A stretch of 64,000 nucleotides of DNA from an uncultured Oleiphilus sp. (lineage in GTDB: Bacteria; Pseudomonadota; Gammaproteobacteria; Pseudomonadales; Oleiphilaceae). The position numbers and the translations under genes are program-made. The notes beneath the pieces are model-generated. The model ran no database searches, had not been told where the DNA came from, and saw nothing but the letters and a program-made list of their open reading frames with translations. This document shows positions 27,601 through 36,857 of the stretch, in pieces; the stretch's first letter is position 1, and the number at the start of each line of letters is the position of its first letter. The stretch spans positions 1 through 64,000 of the forward strand of contig CAJWBE010000015.1 in NCBI GenBank assembly GCA_913020045.1, given 5' to 3'.

Positions 27601-27731
27601 AAAGGAGGAATGAGACTACCGGTCGTTTAGACGCCTAAGCACCGCCAAAGTCGTTGAGCGCACTTCCGGGGCAACCCAGCTCGCCACATTCATAGTCCGC
27701 ACATCACGGATAGTTCTGGACTCGCACCGAC
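27601..27731 (+). promoter_or_regulatory. Hairpin-rich leader of the GGDEF-EAL gene
   Basis: About 130 untranslated bases can fold into at least three elements: CGGT-C-GTTTAG / ACGC loop / CTAAGC-ACCG (27620-27644); GAGC...GCTC (27656-27682) enclosing GGG-GCAA-CCC with a GNRA tetraloop; and AGTCC...GGACT (27694-27722). It also contains AAAGGAGG followed at once by ATG and a 6-codon frame ending TAG at 27630. Several GGA motifs are possible CsrA/RsmA sites. It does not match the c-di-GMP-I riboswitch consensus. The folding was judged by eye. Confidence 0.45.
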
Positions 27732-30455
27732 ATGACCAATAAATCTCTTCAAACTAGCCAACGCCTTTCTCGGCAAGTGGCCGCATTAGTCATTACAAGC
27801 GCCGCCATTCTTCTTCAAAATTCGCTTTCAGACCTTATTCCACACCTCTCAATTATCTCCGGCATTTCCGTCGGACTTTTACTACTTGCGGGCCTGCATG
27901 TACTGCCTGTCATCTTTGGGGCGAGCCTTGTTACGCTGACCTTGATTAACGGAGAGCCTAACACGGTAACCCTGCTGTTCTCTGCAATTTTTGGCTTTAC
28001 TGTATGCTTACAAAGCGCATCAATTTTCATGGCCAGTCAGCAGAACAAAGATGACGAAAAACTCATCGGGAATGGCACTAGACTGCTCAAGTACTTCGGA
28101 ATATCTATTGCGATCTGCTTACTCTGTGGCGCTCTTCTCGCTCTAAATAGTAATGCGTTTGCATCGAATCAAACTCATTCACTCTCGACAATTCTTAACT
28201 TCTTCTTAACAAACTACAGCGGCATCTTACTTATTAGCCCCCTATTTATGGCATGGGAAAGCCGCACGTCAGCTCGACTTGTACGCTGTTCGGCGCTTGA
28301 ATACGCCGCTTGGTTTACGCTTTGCAGTATGAGCTTTTTATACTTACTAGAACACCAAGCAAACAGCGCTCTCGCCATGACACCGCTAATGCTATGGGCC
28401 GCGTTAAGATTCCCGACAATGGGGGCAAGCTTTGCAATAACGCTTTGCTCGGTTGTCGCCCTATTATCCCACCAACCCGCAACGACAGACACGGCACTAC
28501 TTTCTAGCTGGATAGACCTTCATCTAAACCAATTGCAATGGGCGTTTATTTGTATGAGCAGTCTCTACATCAACGCGACCCTGCATGAGAAAAGAACGGC
28601 AGAACTCAGGTTTGACGACTTAGTGCAAGAACGCACAATGTCTCTAAGCCAAGCCAATCAGGAACTAAAGGACGAAGTGTTTATCCGGGAGCAAGCGGAA
28701 CATTCACAGCGAAACATTTCAAAACGTTATCGATCCCTAATAGAAAGCGCAGGCATACCCATAATTGTGCTTGATAAAAACATGTGTATCCGACAATGGA
28801 ACCAGGCCGCTGAGGCAACATTTGGCTACACACGAGAAGTCATTTTGGGCAAGAATTTCATCGATTACTTTATCCCCGAAGACCAGCAAGATGATATGGC
28901 CTGGAAGCTCACACAAGTGTTTGAAAGCGGTATTAAACAGAATAATATTGAGAGCGATACGCTCAGCTACGAAGGCCAAACACAAACCATGCTTTGGAAC
29001 ATTAATCCTTTGGCTGGCGCTAATGAAAAACTTGATGACACGCGCTATCTCTTGCTTGGTCAGAACATATCTGCAATCAAAAAAACGCAGGACCAGCTTC
29101 ACTATCTCGCTCACTTCGATTCATTAACAGGCTGCGCTAACCGACGGCTATTCGAAGACCGCTGCGCACAGGCCATCCAGTCTGCCATCCGTCACAAACA
29201 TAGCATCGCTTTAATTGGCTTGGACATCGACCACTTCAAACGCATCAATGACACCTTAGGCCACGATGCGGGAGATGAGTTTCTCAAGACGCTAGCAAGT
29301 CGGTTACGAGAGTGCGTTCGACGCGAGGACACGATAGCGCGCCTCGGCGGCGATGAGTTCGCTGTATTACTGGCAAACGTAAATGGCCAAGAAGGCGCAG
29401 AAGTCGTCGCGCGCAACATGTTAGAAACCATTACGCAGCCGATACAACTAAAAAGCCACGAACTTGTTATTACCTCTAGCATCGGCATCACACTTTGTCC
29501 GGCCGACGGCACACACTACCCCGACTTGCTAAAGAACTCCGATATGGCGATGTATCGCGCGAAAAATGCGGGTCGTAATAATATTCAGTTCTATAGTCCA
29601 GAAATGAATGAAGAAATGCAGCGGCAAATGCTAATAGAGCAAGACCTACGAACAGCACTAAAAGAAAAACAATTCGAACTTTATTACCAGCCCATCGTTA
29701 ACATGGAAACTGGCGAAGTGGTCGCACTAGAAGTATTGCTAAGATGGCAACACCCGCACAGAGGAATGCTACGCCCTAACTACTTTCTCGATGTGGCAGA
29801 GCAAACAGGCTTGTTAAATGAAATAGGAGAATGGGCGCTTAGAAAAACGTGTGAAGAAGGGTTAGAAATCCAGGCCGAAGCGGGCATTGAACTTCAGTTT
29901 GCGCTCAATATATCAAGCCGCCAATACAGCCACCCTAACCTACTTAACACCGTAACCAACGCGCTAGAAGAAACAGGATTTAACCCTCGCCATCTGATCT
30001 TAGAAATATCAGAAAGCACGCTCACGACCAATTCAGAGCAGTCGCGAACAACACTTCAGGCGCTGAGCGACATGGGATTATCCTTATCAATCGACAGCTT
30101 TGGCACCGGCCTTTCTTCACTAAGACAAATAAAACAAATTCCGATCGATATCATCAAAATCGATCGCAGCTTCGTAAATGGAATACCAGAAGACAGCAGC
30201 GATATGGCAATTGCTGAAACCTTGCTATCCGTTGCGACGCAAATGGATCTAAAGACATTCGCGACCGGCGTAGAAACTAGGAAACAAGAAGCGTTTCTCA
30301 AAATTCACGGCTGCCGCTACGCGCAGGGCTATCTCTATTCTCCGCCACTGCCCTTCAAGCAATTAAAAAAGCTATTACACTCCATTCAGTCTGGCGAGAC
30401 GATTCATGCTGGAAGCCAAATTTACCTACCGTTCACTGCAAAAAATCATCCCTAG
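27732..30455 (+). CDS. Membrane PAS-GGDEF-EAL protein, EAL active site degenerate
   Basis: A 907-residue c-di-GMP protein. Residues about 15-290 are a MASE1-like membrane sensor with eight or so helices; a short coiled coil follows; PAS spans about 335-455 (RSLIESAGIPIIVLDKNMCI). GGDEF is intact (residues 539-543, with an RxxD inhibitory site RRED just before). The EAL domain starts at E667-V-L, but the metal motif DDFGTG reads DSFGTG (S789) and the EGVE motif reads TGVE (T845). Both changed positions are metal or general-base residues in active EAL enzymes. I infer a diguanylate cyclase with an inactive, possibly c-di-GMP-binding, EAL domain. The ATG has no strong ribosome-binding site. Confidence 0.9.
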   Translation: MTNKSLQTSQRLSRQVAALVITSAAILLQNSLSDLIPHLSIISGISVGLLLLAGLHVLPVIFGASLVTLTLINGEPNTVTLLFSAIFGFTVCLQSASIFMASQQNKDDEKLIGNGTRLLKYFGISIAICLLCGALLALNSNAFASNQTHSLSTILNFFLTNYSGILLISPLFMAWESRTSARLVRCSALEYAAWFTLCSMSFLYLLEHQANSALAMTPLMLWAALRFPTMGASFAITLCSVVALLSHQPATTDTALLSSWIDLHLNQLQWAFICMSSLYINATLHEKRTAELRFDDLVQERTMSLSQANQELKDEVFIREQAEHSQRNISKRYRSLIESAGIPIIVLDKNMCIRQWNQAAEATFGYTREVILGKNFIDYFIPEDQQDDMAWKLTQVFESGIKQNNIESDTLSYEGQTQTMLWNINPLAGANEKLDDTRYLLLGQNISAIKKTQDQLHYLAHFDSLTGCANRRLFEDRCAQAIQSAIRHKHSIALIGLDIDHFKRINDTLGHDAGDEFLKTLASRLRECVRREDTIARLGGDEFAVLLANVNGQEGAEVVARNMLETITQPIQLKSHELVITSSIGITLCPADGTHYPDLLKNSDMAMYRAKNAGRNNIQFYSPEMNEEMQRQMLIEQDLRTALKEKQFELYYQPIVNMETGEVVALEVLLRWQHPHRGMLRPNYFLDVAEQTGLLNEIGEWALRKTCEEGLEIQAEAGIELQFALNISSRQYSHPNLLNTVTNALEETGFNPRHLILEISESTLTTNSEQSRTTLQALSDMGLSLSIDSFGTGLSSLRQIKQIPIDIIKIDRSFVNGIPEDSSDMAIAETLLSVATQMDLKTFATGVETRKQEAFLKIHGCRYAQGYLYSPPLPFKQLKKLLHSIQSGETIHAGSQIYLPFTAKNHP

Positions 30456-30462
30456 GGCCTGA

Positions 30463-31224
30463 CTACAAAGACTCTGCAAGCTCGATAAACTGCAACGTTA
30501 AGTTGTGTTTAGGCGCAAAATACACCAGCGGCTGACTGTTTTGATGGGATTCTTTCATCTTAACGGACGCTGAAATCTTAACGGGTAGTACCGGAAGCCC
30601 TTCTGCTAACAACTCATCCACTAGTTTTTGCGGCAAACTGGCTCTTGGCTGAAATTGATTTACAACAATTCCCTCCACCGTCAACGCATCGTTATGATCT
30701 TCTTGTATGTCCTTAAGCTCACCCATTATTTGATAGAGTGCTTTACGGGAAAAATCATCACAGTCGAAGGGTATCAATACGCGGTCCGCCGAAATCAGCG
30801 CAGAGCGCGTATAAAAGTTCAGCGCGGGAGCCGTATCAATTAAAATCTCATCGTAGTACTTTTCCATCTCTCTCAAAGCATTACGTAGTTTGTATATTTT
30901 ATGCTTCGCCTCAAGCTTTCGCTCAAGATAGTCTAGTTCCGGACTAGACGACAGGACTGACAAATTTTCAAACTCTGTGGCATGAATAAAATCACTCAAG
31001 TCTTTATTGAACAAATTAAATGAGAGGGTCTGTTCAAAAAAATCCGCTACCGTTTCTTTAAACTCAGACGCTGAAAGGCCCGTTAAATAGTGGGTCGAAT
31101 TTCCTTGAGGATCAAGATCAACGACCAACACACGCTTTCCTTTGGAGGCAAATACCGCAGCTAGGTTACAAGTAATACTTGATTTGCCCACTCCGCCCTT
31201 CTGATTGAACACAACCCTGATCAT
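30463..31224 (-). CDS. ParA-family ATPase, orphan
   Basis: A 253-residue ATPase with deviant Walker A KGGVGKSS at the N-terminus, Walker A-prime VLVVDLDPQGNST and Walker B ILIDTAPAL. ATG at 31224 is chosen over a start four codons upstream because GGAG lies 6 bases before it. The protein lacks the DNA-binding N-terminal extension of plasmid ParA. No ParB is next to it; it is the last gene of the DUF2066-pgsA-hda unit and converges on the GGDEF-EAL gene with a 7-base gap. It may position a cell-pole or surface complex rather than the chromosome. Confidence 0.88.
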   Translation of the reverse strand: MIRVVFNQKGGVGKSSITCNLAAVFASKGKRVLVVDLDPQGNSTHYLTGLSASEFKETVADFFEQTLSFNLFNKDLSDFIHATEFENLSVLSSSPELDYLERKLEAKHKIYKLRNALREMEKYYDEILIDTAPALNFYTRSALISADRVLIPFDCDDFSRKALYQIMGELKDIQEDHNDALTVEGIVVNQFQPRASLPQKLVDELLAEGLPVLPVKISASVKMKESHQNSQPLVYFAPKHNLTLQFIELAESL

Positions 31225-31308
31225 ATTTTTCTCCATCTCGCGCTGCGCGCGCTGCTTAAATATTAGATTTATTCCATTGCGAATCTTGTGCTTGCATAAG
31301 GCAATATA

Positions 31309-32046
31309 CTACCAAGCGAGCGTTTTCTTAACGAAAGGGATAGATAATTTTTGCTTTTGTTTGTGTATCCAGCATGCCTTGTCCAAATCGTTCAATATCT
31401 TCAGCAAGGCCCCTAGATCACGCCCACTTCGGCGGATGATATAGGCCGTCACTTCAGCACTAAGGTCTAGACCTCTAGTCCGTGCTAGCGCGCTCAGCAC
31501 TTCTTGCTTTTCATGGTCACACATTGCGCTCAAACGTAATGACAAGCCAGAACGATAGCGAGATGCCAAGTCAGGAAGCGACAAATTTAGCTGAGAGACC
31601 GAGCAACTTGAGGTTACCAGCATTTGTTTCATCGACACCTTTAACTCGTTAAACAAGTTAAACAGTAATGTCTCGAAATTTTGACTGGGAAGCACTTGTT
31701 TCACGTCTTCAATAACGAGCGCATCGTAATGTTTAAATGCATCGTAGGCACCACTTAGATCCGCTCCGGCTGCTTGCAATAATGAAGGTAACGACAAATA
31801 AGCCGCCGACAAACCAAGCTCTTCGTAAACATTCAATGCGGACATAGCGAGATGAGTTTTACCACTACCCTCGGGGCCCGCCAGGTAAATAAAGCCATCT
31901 TGTCCTGAGCGAACTTGTCGCTCCAATATTTGAGCGGCTTTTAGGTTTGTCTCGCCAACAAAGGATGAAAATGAAATATCGTCTGATGGCGCAAAAGGTA
32001 AAGCTAGCTGAGTCAAATCCGCTGTTTTAGATGCTTCTAGCGTCAT
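31309..32046 (-). CDS. hda: DnaA regulatory inactivator Hda
   Basis: A 245-residue AAA+ protein homologous to the DnaA ATPase domain. The N-terminal LTQLALPFAPSD contains the clamp-binding QL[SA]LPF motif; Walker A is GPEGSGKTHLAMSAL and the sensor region includes LVIEDVKQVL. With the DNA-loaded clamp it stimulates ATP hydrolysis on DnaA and limits re-initiation. Its ATG overlaps the pgsA stop (ATGA), so translation is coupled. Typical length. Confidence 0.93.
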   Translation of the reverse strand: MTLEASKTADLTQLALPFAPSDDISFSSFVGETNLKAAQILERQVRSGQDGFIYLAGPEGSGKTHLAMSALNVYEELGLSAAYLSLPSLLQAAGADLSGAYDAFKHYDALVIEDVKQVLPSQNFETLLFNLFNELKVSMKQMLVTSSCSVSQLNLSLPDLASRYRSGLSLRLSAMCDHEKQEVLSALARTRGLDLSAEVTAYIIRRSGRDLGALLKILNDLDKACWIHKQKQKLSIPFVKKTLAW

Positions 32047-32603
32047 GTCTCGTCTTTCTCGCGAAGCTCCGTAACGCCTCGATTAGACCAAACAAATACA
32101 TAGTGCACACCGCTAAGCAATGTAATAAACAGTACACACCAAACACCGTAAACGATGACTTCCTCGGGCATTGGTCCACCGGCCAATTTAATAATCACCG
32201 CCAGCGCATAAACGATTTGCGCCATGGTACAGGTTTTGCCAAAGATGGACGGCTTAATATCGTAATGGCTAATAAAGTAGTGATAAATCAAAGCTCCGGC
32301 CACAATAACGAGATCACGACTTAAAATAACGATCGTTAGCCAAACAGGAATTTGAGCAGTCCACGCTAATACCACGTAGGCTGTCATCAACAACAACTTG
32401 TCTGCTAATGGATCCGCAATCGCACCAAATCTAGACTTCCAATTGAACTGCCTCGCTAAAAAACCATCTACCCCGTCAGACAAGCCGGCAACAAAAAATA
32501 TTACGAGCGCCAAACCATATTGTTCTTGATAAACACAAGCAGCGAACGGAAATATCAGCAATATCCGAATGATCGTTAATATATTAGGAATTTGCCTCAG
32601 CAC
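32043..32603 (-). CDS. pgsA: CDP-alcohol phosphatidyltransferase (PgsA-like)
   Basis: A 186-residue inner-membrane enzyme with several helices. The family signature D-G-x2-A-R-x8-G-x3-D-x3-D is present as DGFLAR...FGAIADPLADK. PgsA makes phosphatidylglycerol phosphate from CDP-diacylglycerol and glycerol 3-phosphate. The family also has other acceptors, but size and the LADKLLLMTA region favour PgsA. It lies 4 bases downstream of DUF2066 and overlaps hda. Confidence 0.87.
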   Translation of the reverse strand: MLRQIPNILTIIRILLIFPFAACVYQEQYGLALVIFFVAGLSDGVDGFLARQFNWKSRFGAIADPLADKLLLMTAYVVLAWTAQIPVWLTIVILSRDLVIVAGALIYHYFISHYDIKPSIFGKTCTMAQIVYALAVIIKLAGGPMPEEVIVYGVWCVLFITLLSGVHYVFVWSNRGVTELREKDET

Positions 32604-32607
32604 CTGT

Positions 32608-33948
32608 CTAATCCTTCAAAACGATAGGGTGATTCCAAACGAAATACTCAATATTCACGGGTTTTATTACCAACTCAGCGCTTGTTGCGTCATCACGATT
32701 GACTTCATTGACACCAAGAGACTCCGCTGTCTCTAGCGCCCCCATAGTCGCGACAACTTTCTTGCGCTTCATTTTATTACCGAGATCCACGTACTCGAAA
32801 AACTGAGCGCGCTGACCTTTTAGGTCAAGCATATATGCAGCACTAGACTCTCTTACCCACAACAAGCGACTACTTTTAATTGTCGGTAATGACGAAAGAT
32901 ATTCTTCTAATCCAGCATAATCCGAGAATGACTCGACACCAGCGACCTCGATTGTCATGAGACCCTGAACCTCATCAGAGGTTTGTCTGACTGCGTACCG
33001 AGACGCAAGGACTTGAGATACCTCCGTCATCACTTGAGACCATGCCTGCGCTTCGTCCTCGCCCTTGACTGCCCCGGTGTATTCCAAACCCTTAAAACTC
33101 ATCACCCAATCTAATTCTGCAAACCGACCAAGCTCACCATTGCCAAGCTGGGTATTATTCCTAACAAGCACATTGACATCAGGTGCATATCGACGCGCTC
33201 CAACCTCAACAGAATCTGGGTAAAGCCCCCAAACATCATTAACGTCAATTGCACTCATGTCTTCCAGGTCTACCACTGGGAAAAATGCAGGTAAACCCTG
33301 TACTGATGCAGCGTCGAGCGCTGGAGCAATATCAGACTCATCAGAAGTGCCCAATAGACGCCGCTCAGCGCCATCAAAGTTCGCTACCCAAAACAGTAGT
33401 GATGGACGCGTCTTGCCCCAAATAGGCACGCCATAACGCCTCATTCCGGCGTTGACCGCCGACGATGAAAACACAACGTCAATTAGGTAAGGGGCAACAT
33501 AGCGCGCCTCCTCCGCAATCCCTTCTAGGTTTTCCGAGTCAATTTCAGGGCTCTGAGCAGACTCATCAAGAGCGTCTTCGCTACCTCTGGGAACCGCTCC
33601 CGCGGCAAGCGCTCTATGCTGGGCAATAAACTCAGGGTTATCACGATAACTGAAAGACGAAACAAACTGCTGAGGGCGAGACAGTATCGATTCTAGGCCG
33701 CTTTCACTGTGCAGCGAGCGATCACCACTCACCTTGTTGAGCACAATATCTAGCGCATTAGCAAACGCATCACCACGGTCTTTAGTTTGTTGTGACGCTA
33801 CAGGAACAACGGCATGGTAAAGCCCATCAACCTGAACTGCGTCTGCCCGATCACTGAACGTTAGCGTCATTAAAGGGACGAGCAAAAACACGGTTAAGTG
33901 TATGAGGTGTTTCAAAGATTTAAGACCCACTGCAGGAACAACAAACAA
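32608..33948 (-). CDS. DUF2066 family exported protein
   Basis: Up to 446 residues, with a hydrophobic N-terminal signal ([20 protein letters not shown] then ADA) and mature region beginning [13 protein letters not shown], the DUF2066 start. Start choice is uncertain: TTG at 33948, GTG at 33930 or TTG at 33915 all keep the signal. The family is of unknown function and often precedes pgsA and hda, as here. It is divergent from purM; the longest plus-strand reading of purM overlaps it, which supports the shorter purM start. Confidence 0.78.
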   Translation of the reverse strand: MFVVPAVGLKSLKHLIHLTVFLLVPLMTLTFSDRADAVQVDGLYHAVVPVASQQTKDRGDAFANALDIVLNKVSGDRSLHSESGLESILSRPQQFVSSFSYRDNPEFIAQHRALAAGAVPRGSEDALDESAQSPEIDSENLEGIAEEARYVAPYLIDVVFSSSAVNAGMRRYGVPIWGKTRPSLLFWVANFDGAERRLLGTSDESDIAPALDAASVQGLPAFFPVVDLEDMSAIDVNDVWGLYPDSVEVGARRYAPDVNVLVRNNTQLGNGELGRFAELDWVMSFKGLEYTGAVKGEDEAQAWSQVMTEVSQVLASRYAVRQTSDEVQGLMTIEVAGVESFSDYAGLEEYLSSLPTIKSSRLLWVRESSAAYMLDLKGQRAQFFEYVDLGNKMKRKKVVATMGALETAESLGVNEVNRDDATSAELVIKPVNIEYFVWNHPIVLKD

Positions 33949-34090
33949 GAAGTTAAGGCATATTATTTCATCTCAGCGCGATAAAACAACTAAAACGCAG
34001 TATTTGCACAAACAGAATTTGGCCTCAATGACAACAACTGCTAGAATCCGCGCTCCTAAATTAAGGCGATCTATGCGAGGCCTAGCACCC

Positions 34091-35149
34091 ATGACAGATT
34101 CAACCAATAAACAAACACCATCTCTAAGCTACAAGGATGCCGGCGTAGACATCGATGCCGGAAATGCATTGGTTGATCGAATCAAGGGTGTCGCCAAGCG
34201 AACTCGCCGACCAGAGGTGATGGCCGGTCTCGGTGGTTTTGGCGCCCTATTTGAACTACCAAAAGGCTACGAAGAACCTGTTTTGATATCTGGCACCGAT
34301 GGTGTAGGCACAAAACTACGCTTAGCAATGGACCTAGGCAAGCACGACACGATCGGTATCGACCTTGTCGCAATGTGCGTTAACGACCTGATTGTCGCAG
34401 GAGCTGAGCCACTATTTTTCCTCGACTATTACGCAACAGGAAAACTTAACATTGATATCGCGGCCGATGTTGTCTCGGGCATAGGCGATGGCTGCGAGCT
34501 ATCAGGCTGTTCACTTGTGGGCGGTGAAACAGCTGAAATGCCAGGCATGTATGAAGGCGAAGATTATGACCTAGCGGGCTTTTGTGTTGGGATTGCCGAA
34601 AAATCTAAGATTATTGACGGCAGTAACGTCGCTGACGGTGACGCACTGATTGCCTTGGCATCGTCAGGCCCGCACTCCAATGGGTATTCGTTGATCCGCA
34701 AAGTTCTTGAGGTATCAGGTGACTCACTCGATACGAAAGTCGGCGACACAGATTTAGCAACGGCCTTAATGGCGCCCACAAAAATCTACGTCAAGTCAGT
34801 GCTTGAGTTAATGAAAACCCAGCAGGTTAATGCTCTGTCGCATATCACTGGCGGTGGATTCTTAGAAAACATACCTCGCGTTTTGCCAGCAGACACCAAG
34901 GCCGTCGTTAACCTCGATAGCTATGAGCTACCCGACGTTTTTAAATGGCTTCAAAAGGCTGGCAACATCGACAGTCGAGAAATGTTTCGAACATTCAACT
35001 GCGGCGTTGGCTTGATACTTTGCGTTCCTGCGAGTGACGCTGATAAGTGTGTGCAACAGTTGAAGTCACTGGGCGAACAAGCGTGGCAATTAGGCCATAT
35101 TGAAAAAGCAGTGAATGGCGAAGAACAGGTCGAGCTAAAAGGTCTATAA
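34091..35149 (+). CDS. purM: Phosphoribosylformylglycinamidine cyclo-ligase
   Basis: A 352-residue purine enzyme (AIR synthetase). The start is ATG at 34091; a longer frame from 33902 would add 63 residues not found in PurM and overlap DUF2066. Motifs include [70 protein letters not shown] and [11 protein letters not shown]. It closes the imidazole ring of AIR with ATP. It is 3 bases upstream of purN, a standard two-gene unit. Confidence 0.97.
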   Translation: MTDSTNKQTPSLSYKDAGVDIDAGNALVDRIKGVAKRTRRPEVMAGLGGFGALFELPKGYEEPVLISGTDGVGTKLRLAMDLGKHDTIGIDLVAMCVNDLIVAGAEPLFFLDYYATGKLNIDIAADVVSGIGDGCELSGCSLVGGETAEMPGMYEGEDYDLAGFCVGIAEKSKIIDGSNVADGDALIALASSGPHSNGYSLIRKVLEVSGDSLDTKVGDTDLATALMAPTKIYVKSVLELMKTQQVNALSHITGGGFLENIPRVLPADTKAVVNLDSYELPDVFKWLQKAGNIDSREMFRTFNCGVGLILCVPASDADKCVQQLKSLGEQAWQLGHIEKAVNGEEQVELKGL

Positions 35150-35152
35150 GTA

Positions 35153-35830
35153 ATGGAGCCCGAAATCGCAAAAGCACCGATCATTGTCGTTCTTATCTCT
35201 GGCAGCGGCAGTAATCTCCAGGCTATTATTGACCAAGTCGCTAGCGAAGAAATACCTGCCGTTATTGGTGCCGTCATCTCTAATCGTCCAGAGGCGAAAG
35301 GGCTCGAGCGGGCAAAAAAAGCAGGTATACCAACTGCAACAGTAGACCACAAGAACTTCGAACAAAGAGAGCTTTTCGACGCTAATCTAATTCGCACGAT
35401 CGATGAATATCAACCCGACTTAATCGTGCTTGCCGGTTTCATGCGAATTTTGACACCTGACTTTGTGCGTCGGTACGAAGGTAAGCTGCTAAACATCCAC
35501 CCATCACTCCTACCCAAATATCCAGGATTACACACACATCAAAGAGCAATCGATGCTGGCGACCTCGAACATGGTGTCACCACTCATTTTGTTACAACAG
35601 ATCTGGATAGCGGCCCTAACATCATTCAAGCAACCGTTCCTGTCTTACCTCAGGACACCGCAGAGTCTTTAGCTACCCGCGTTCAGCATCAGGAGCATGT
35701 CATTTATCCAATTACGGTAAAATGGTTTGTTCAAGGAAGAATAACCATGTCGGGCGACACAGCGCAGCTTGATGGAGTAGACCTTCCTCAATCGGGCTTG
35801 CCTCTCGAAAGCCCCAACACCTTGCACTAA
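35153..35830 (+). CDS. purN: Phosphoribosylglycinamide formyltransferase
   Basis: A 225-residue folate-dependent transformylase that formylates GAR to FGAR. It shows IVVLISGSGSNLQAIID, LIVLAGFMRILTPDFV and the catalytic NIHPSLLPKYPGLHTHQRAI (Asn and His) with HFVTTDLDSGP. The ATG lies 3 bases after the purM stop, so translation is coupled. Confidence 0.97.
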   Translation: MEPEIAKAPIIVVLISGSGSNLQAIIDQVASEEIPAVIGAVISNRPEAKGLERAKKAGIPTATVDHKNFEQRELFDANLIRTIDEYQPDLIVLAGFMRILTPDFVRRYEGKLLNIHPSLLPKYPGLHTHQRAIDAGDLEHGVTTHFVTTDLDSGPNIIQATVPVLPQDTAESLATRVQHQEHVIYPITVKWFVQGRITMSGDTAQLDGVDLPQSGLPLESPNTLH

Positions 35831-35873
35831 ACTATCCTAAACTCTAAAGAGTAACGAACTCAGGTACTTGTTC

Positions 35874-36665
35874 ATGCTCAACGCTATATCCTTTAAGATT
35901 TTCTTTTTTGTTGCGCTGTCACTGCTGGCATCCTCGAGTTTGGCTGTGCAAGCAGACACAACAGTTAATACACTCCCAACACCAGAATCAGACTCACTCC
36001 AAAACAAAACGCACGCAAAGCCAAGCTTCACACTTAAACCTCATACTGCAACTTACAGCGCGCGCTTTAAGAAAGGTATTAACATCAAGGGTAGCGGAGT
36101 ACGTGAACTAAAATCACTCGGCAATGGAGAATGGCTATATCGCTTCGACATTGATTCATTACCCGTCGATATTCGCGAATCGGTTAAGTTCATATGGCAA
36201 GAGGATTATTTCGTCCAGCCCACTAAATATAACTATACGCGCAAAGGTTTTTTCATCAAAAACAAAGCGCGAAGCATTGTTTTTGACTGGAATAATAGAT
36301 CGGCAAACGGCCAAAACAACGGAAATAAGTGGCAGCTAGAGGTCCCGCTGAACGCTTTGGACAAGCTAAGCTACCAGCTGCAGCTGCTAGCTGACATTTC
36401 ATTGAACCGTAAAACAATGGACTATCAGATCACCCACAAAGGCCGACTAGAAGACAGTCGATTTCAAAAACTAAAAGAAGAAACCCTTCAAACGAAAATC
36501 GGCACACAAGAAAGTATCGTGGTCGAAAAAATAAGATCCCCCGAAAAACAACGAAAAACGCTTCTATGGTTTTCTAAGAGTAACCCACTACTTTTGCTTC
36601 GCATGTACCAACAAGAAAAAGACGGGGAAGAGTACGAAATTACGATTGAATCGTTCAAGCAGTAG
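35874..36665 (+). CDS. DUF3108 family exported protein
   Basis: A 263-residue protein with a signal peptide (MLNAISFKIFFFVALSLLAS ... LAVQA). ATG at 35874 is chosen over an in-frame TTG two codons earlier. The mature domain fits DUF3108: HTATYSARFKKGINIKGSG, VKFIWQEDYFVQPTKYNYT and the late SPEKQRKTLLWFSKSNPLLL. The family is a periplasmic beta-rich protein of unknown function and usually follows purN in Pseudomonas relatives. The 43-base gap suggests it is part of the pur transcript. Confidence 0.85.
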   Translation: MLNAISFKIFFFVALSLLASSSLAVQADTTVNTLPTPESDSLQNKTHAKPSFTLKPHTATYSARFKKGINIKGSGVRELKSLGNGEWLYRFDIDSLPVDIRESVKFIWQEDYFVQPTKYNYTRKGFFIKNKARSIVFDWNNRSANGQNNGNKWQLEVPLNALDKLSYQLQLLADISLNRKTMDYQITHKGRLEDSRFQKLKEETLQTKIGTQESIVVEKIRSPEKQRKTLLWFSKSNPLLLLRMYQQEKDGEEYEITIESFKQ

Positions 36666-36857
36666 CTAAATAGACCAGAGCTCTCGCGTTTATCTGCTCA
36701 CAACCCCAGCGATTCGTCGCTTAGCATCAATTTGATTCCAACGCAAATTTAATGTAGCTATCATACAGTTGTGCTACAGTCAGTAGAGGATAGATCATTA
36801 GTTTCTAACAACAGTGACACACGCTAGCAAAGCACGCCGCAGAGGTGAATAAAAATT

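Noticed and set aside
27601-27731. c-di-GMP-I riboswitch in the GGDEF-EAL leader
   Set aside because: The leader has stems and a GGGGCAACCC segment but not the conserved GEMM core (GGGCAAACC and GACGCAAAGCC). Kept only as an unassigned structured leader.
33902-34090. 63-residue N-terminal extension of PurM
   Set aside because: Not present in PurM proteins and overlaps the divergent DUF2066 gene; ATG at 34091 fits the family.
34951-35397. 148-codon minus-strand frame over purM/purN
   Set aside because: Antisense shadow spanning two strongly conserved genes; no start signal or family match.
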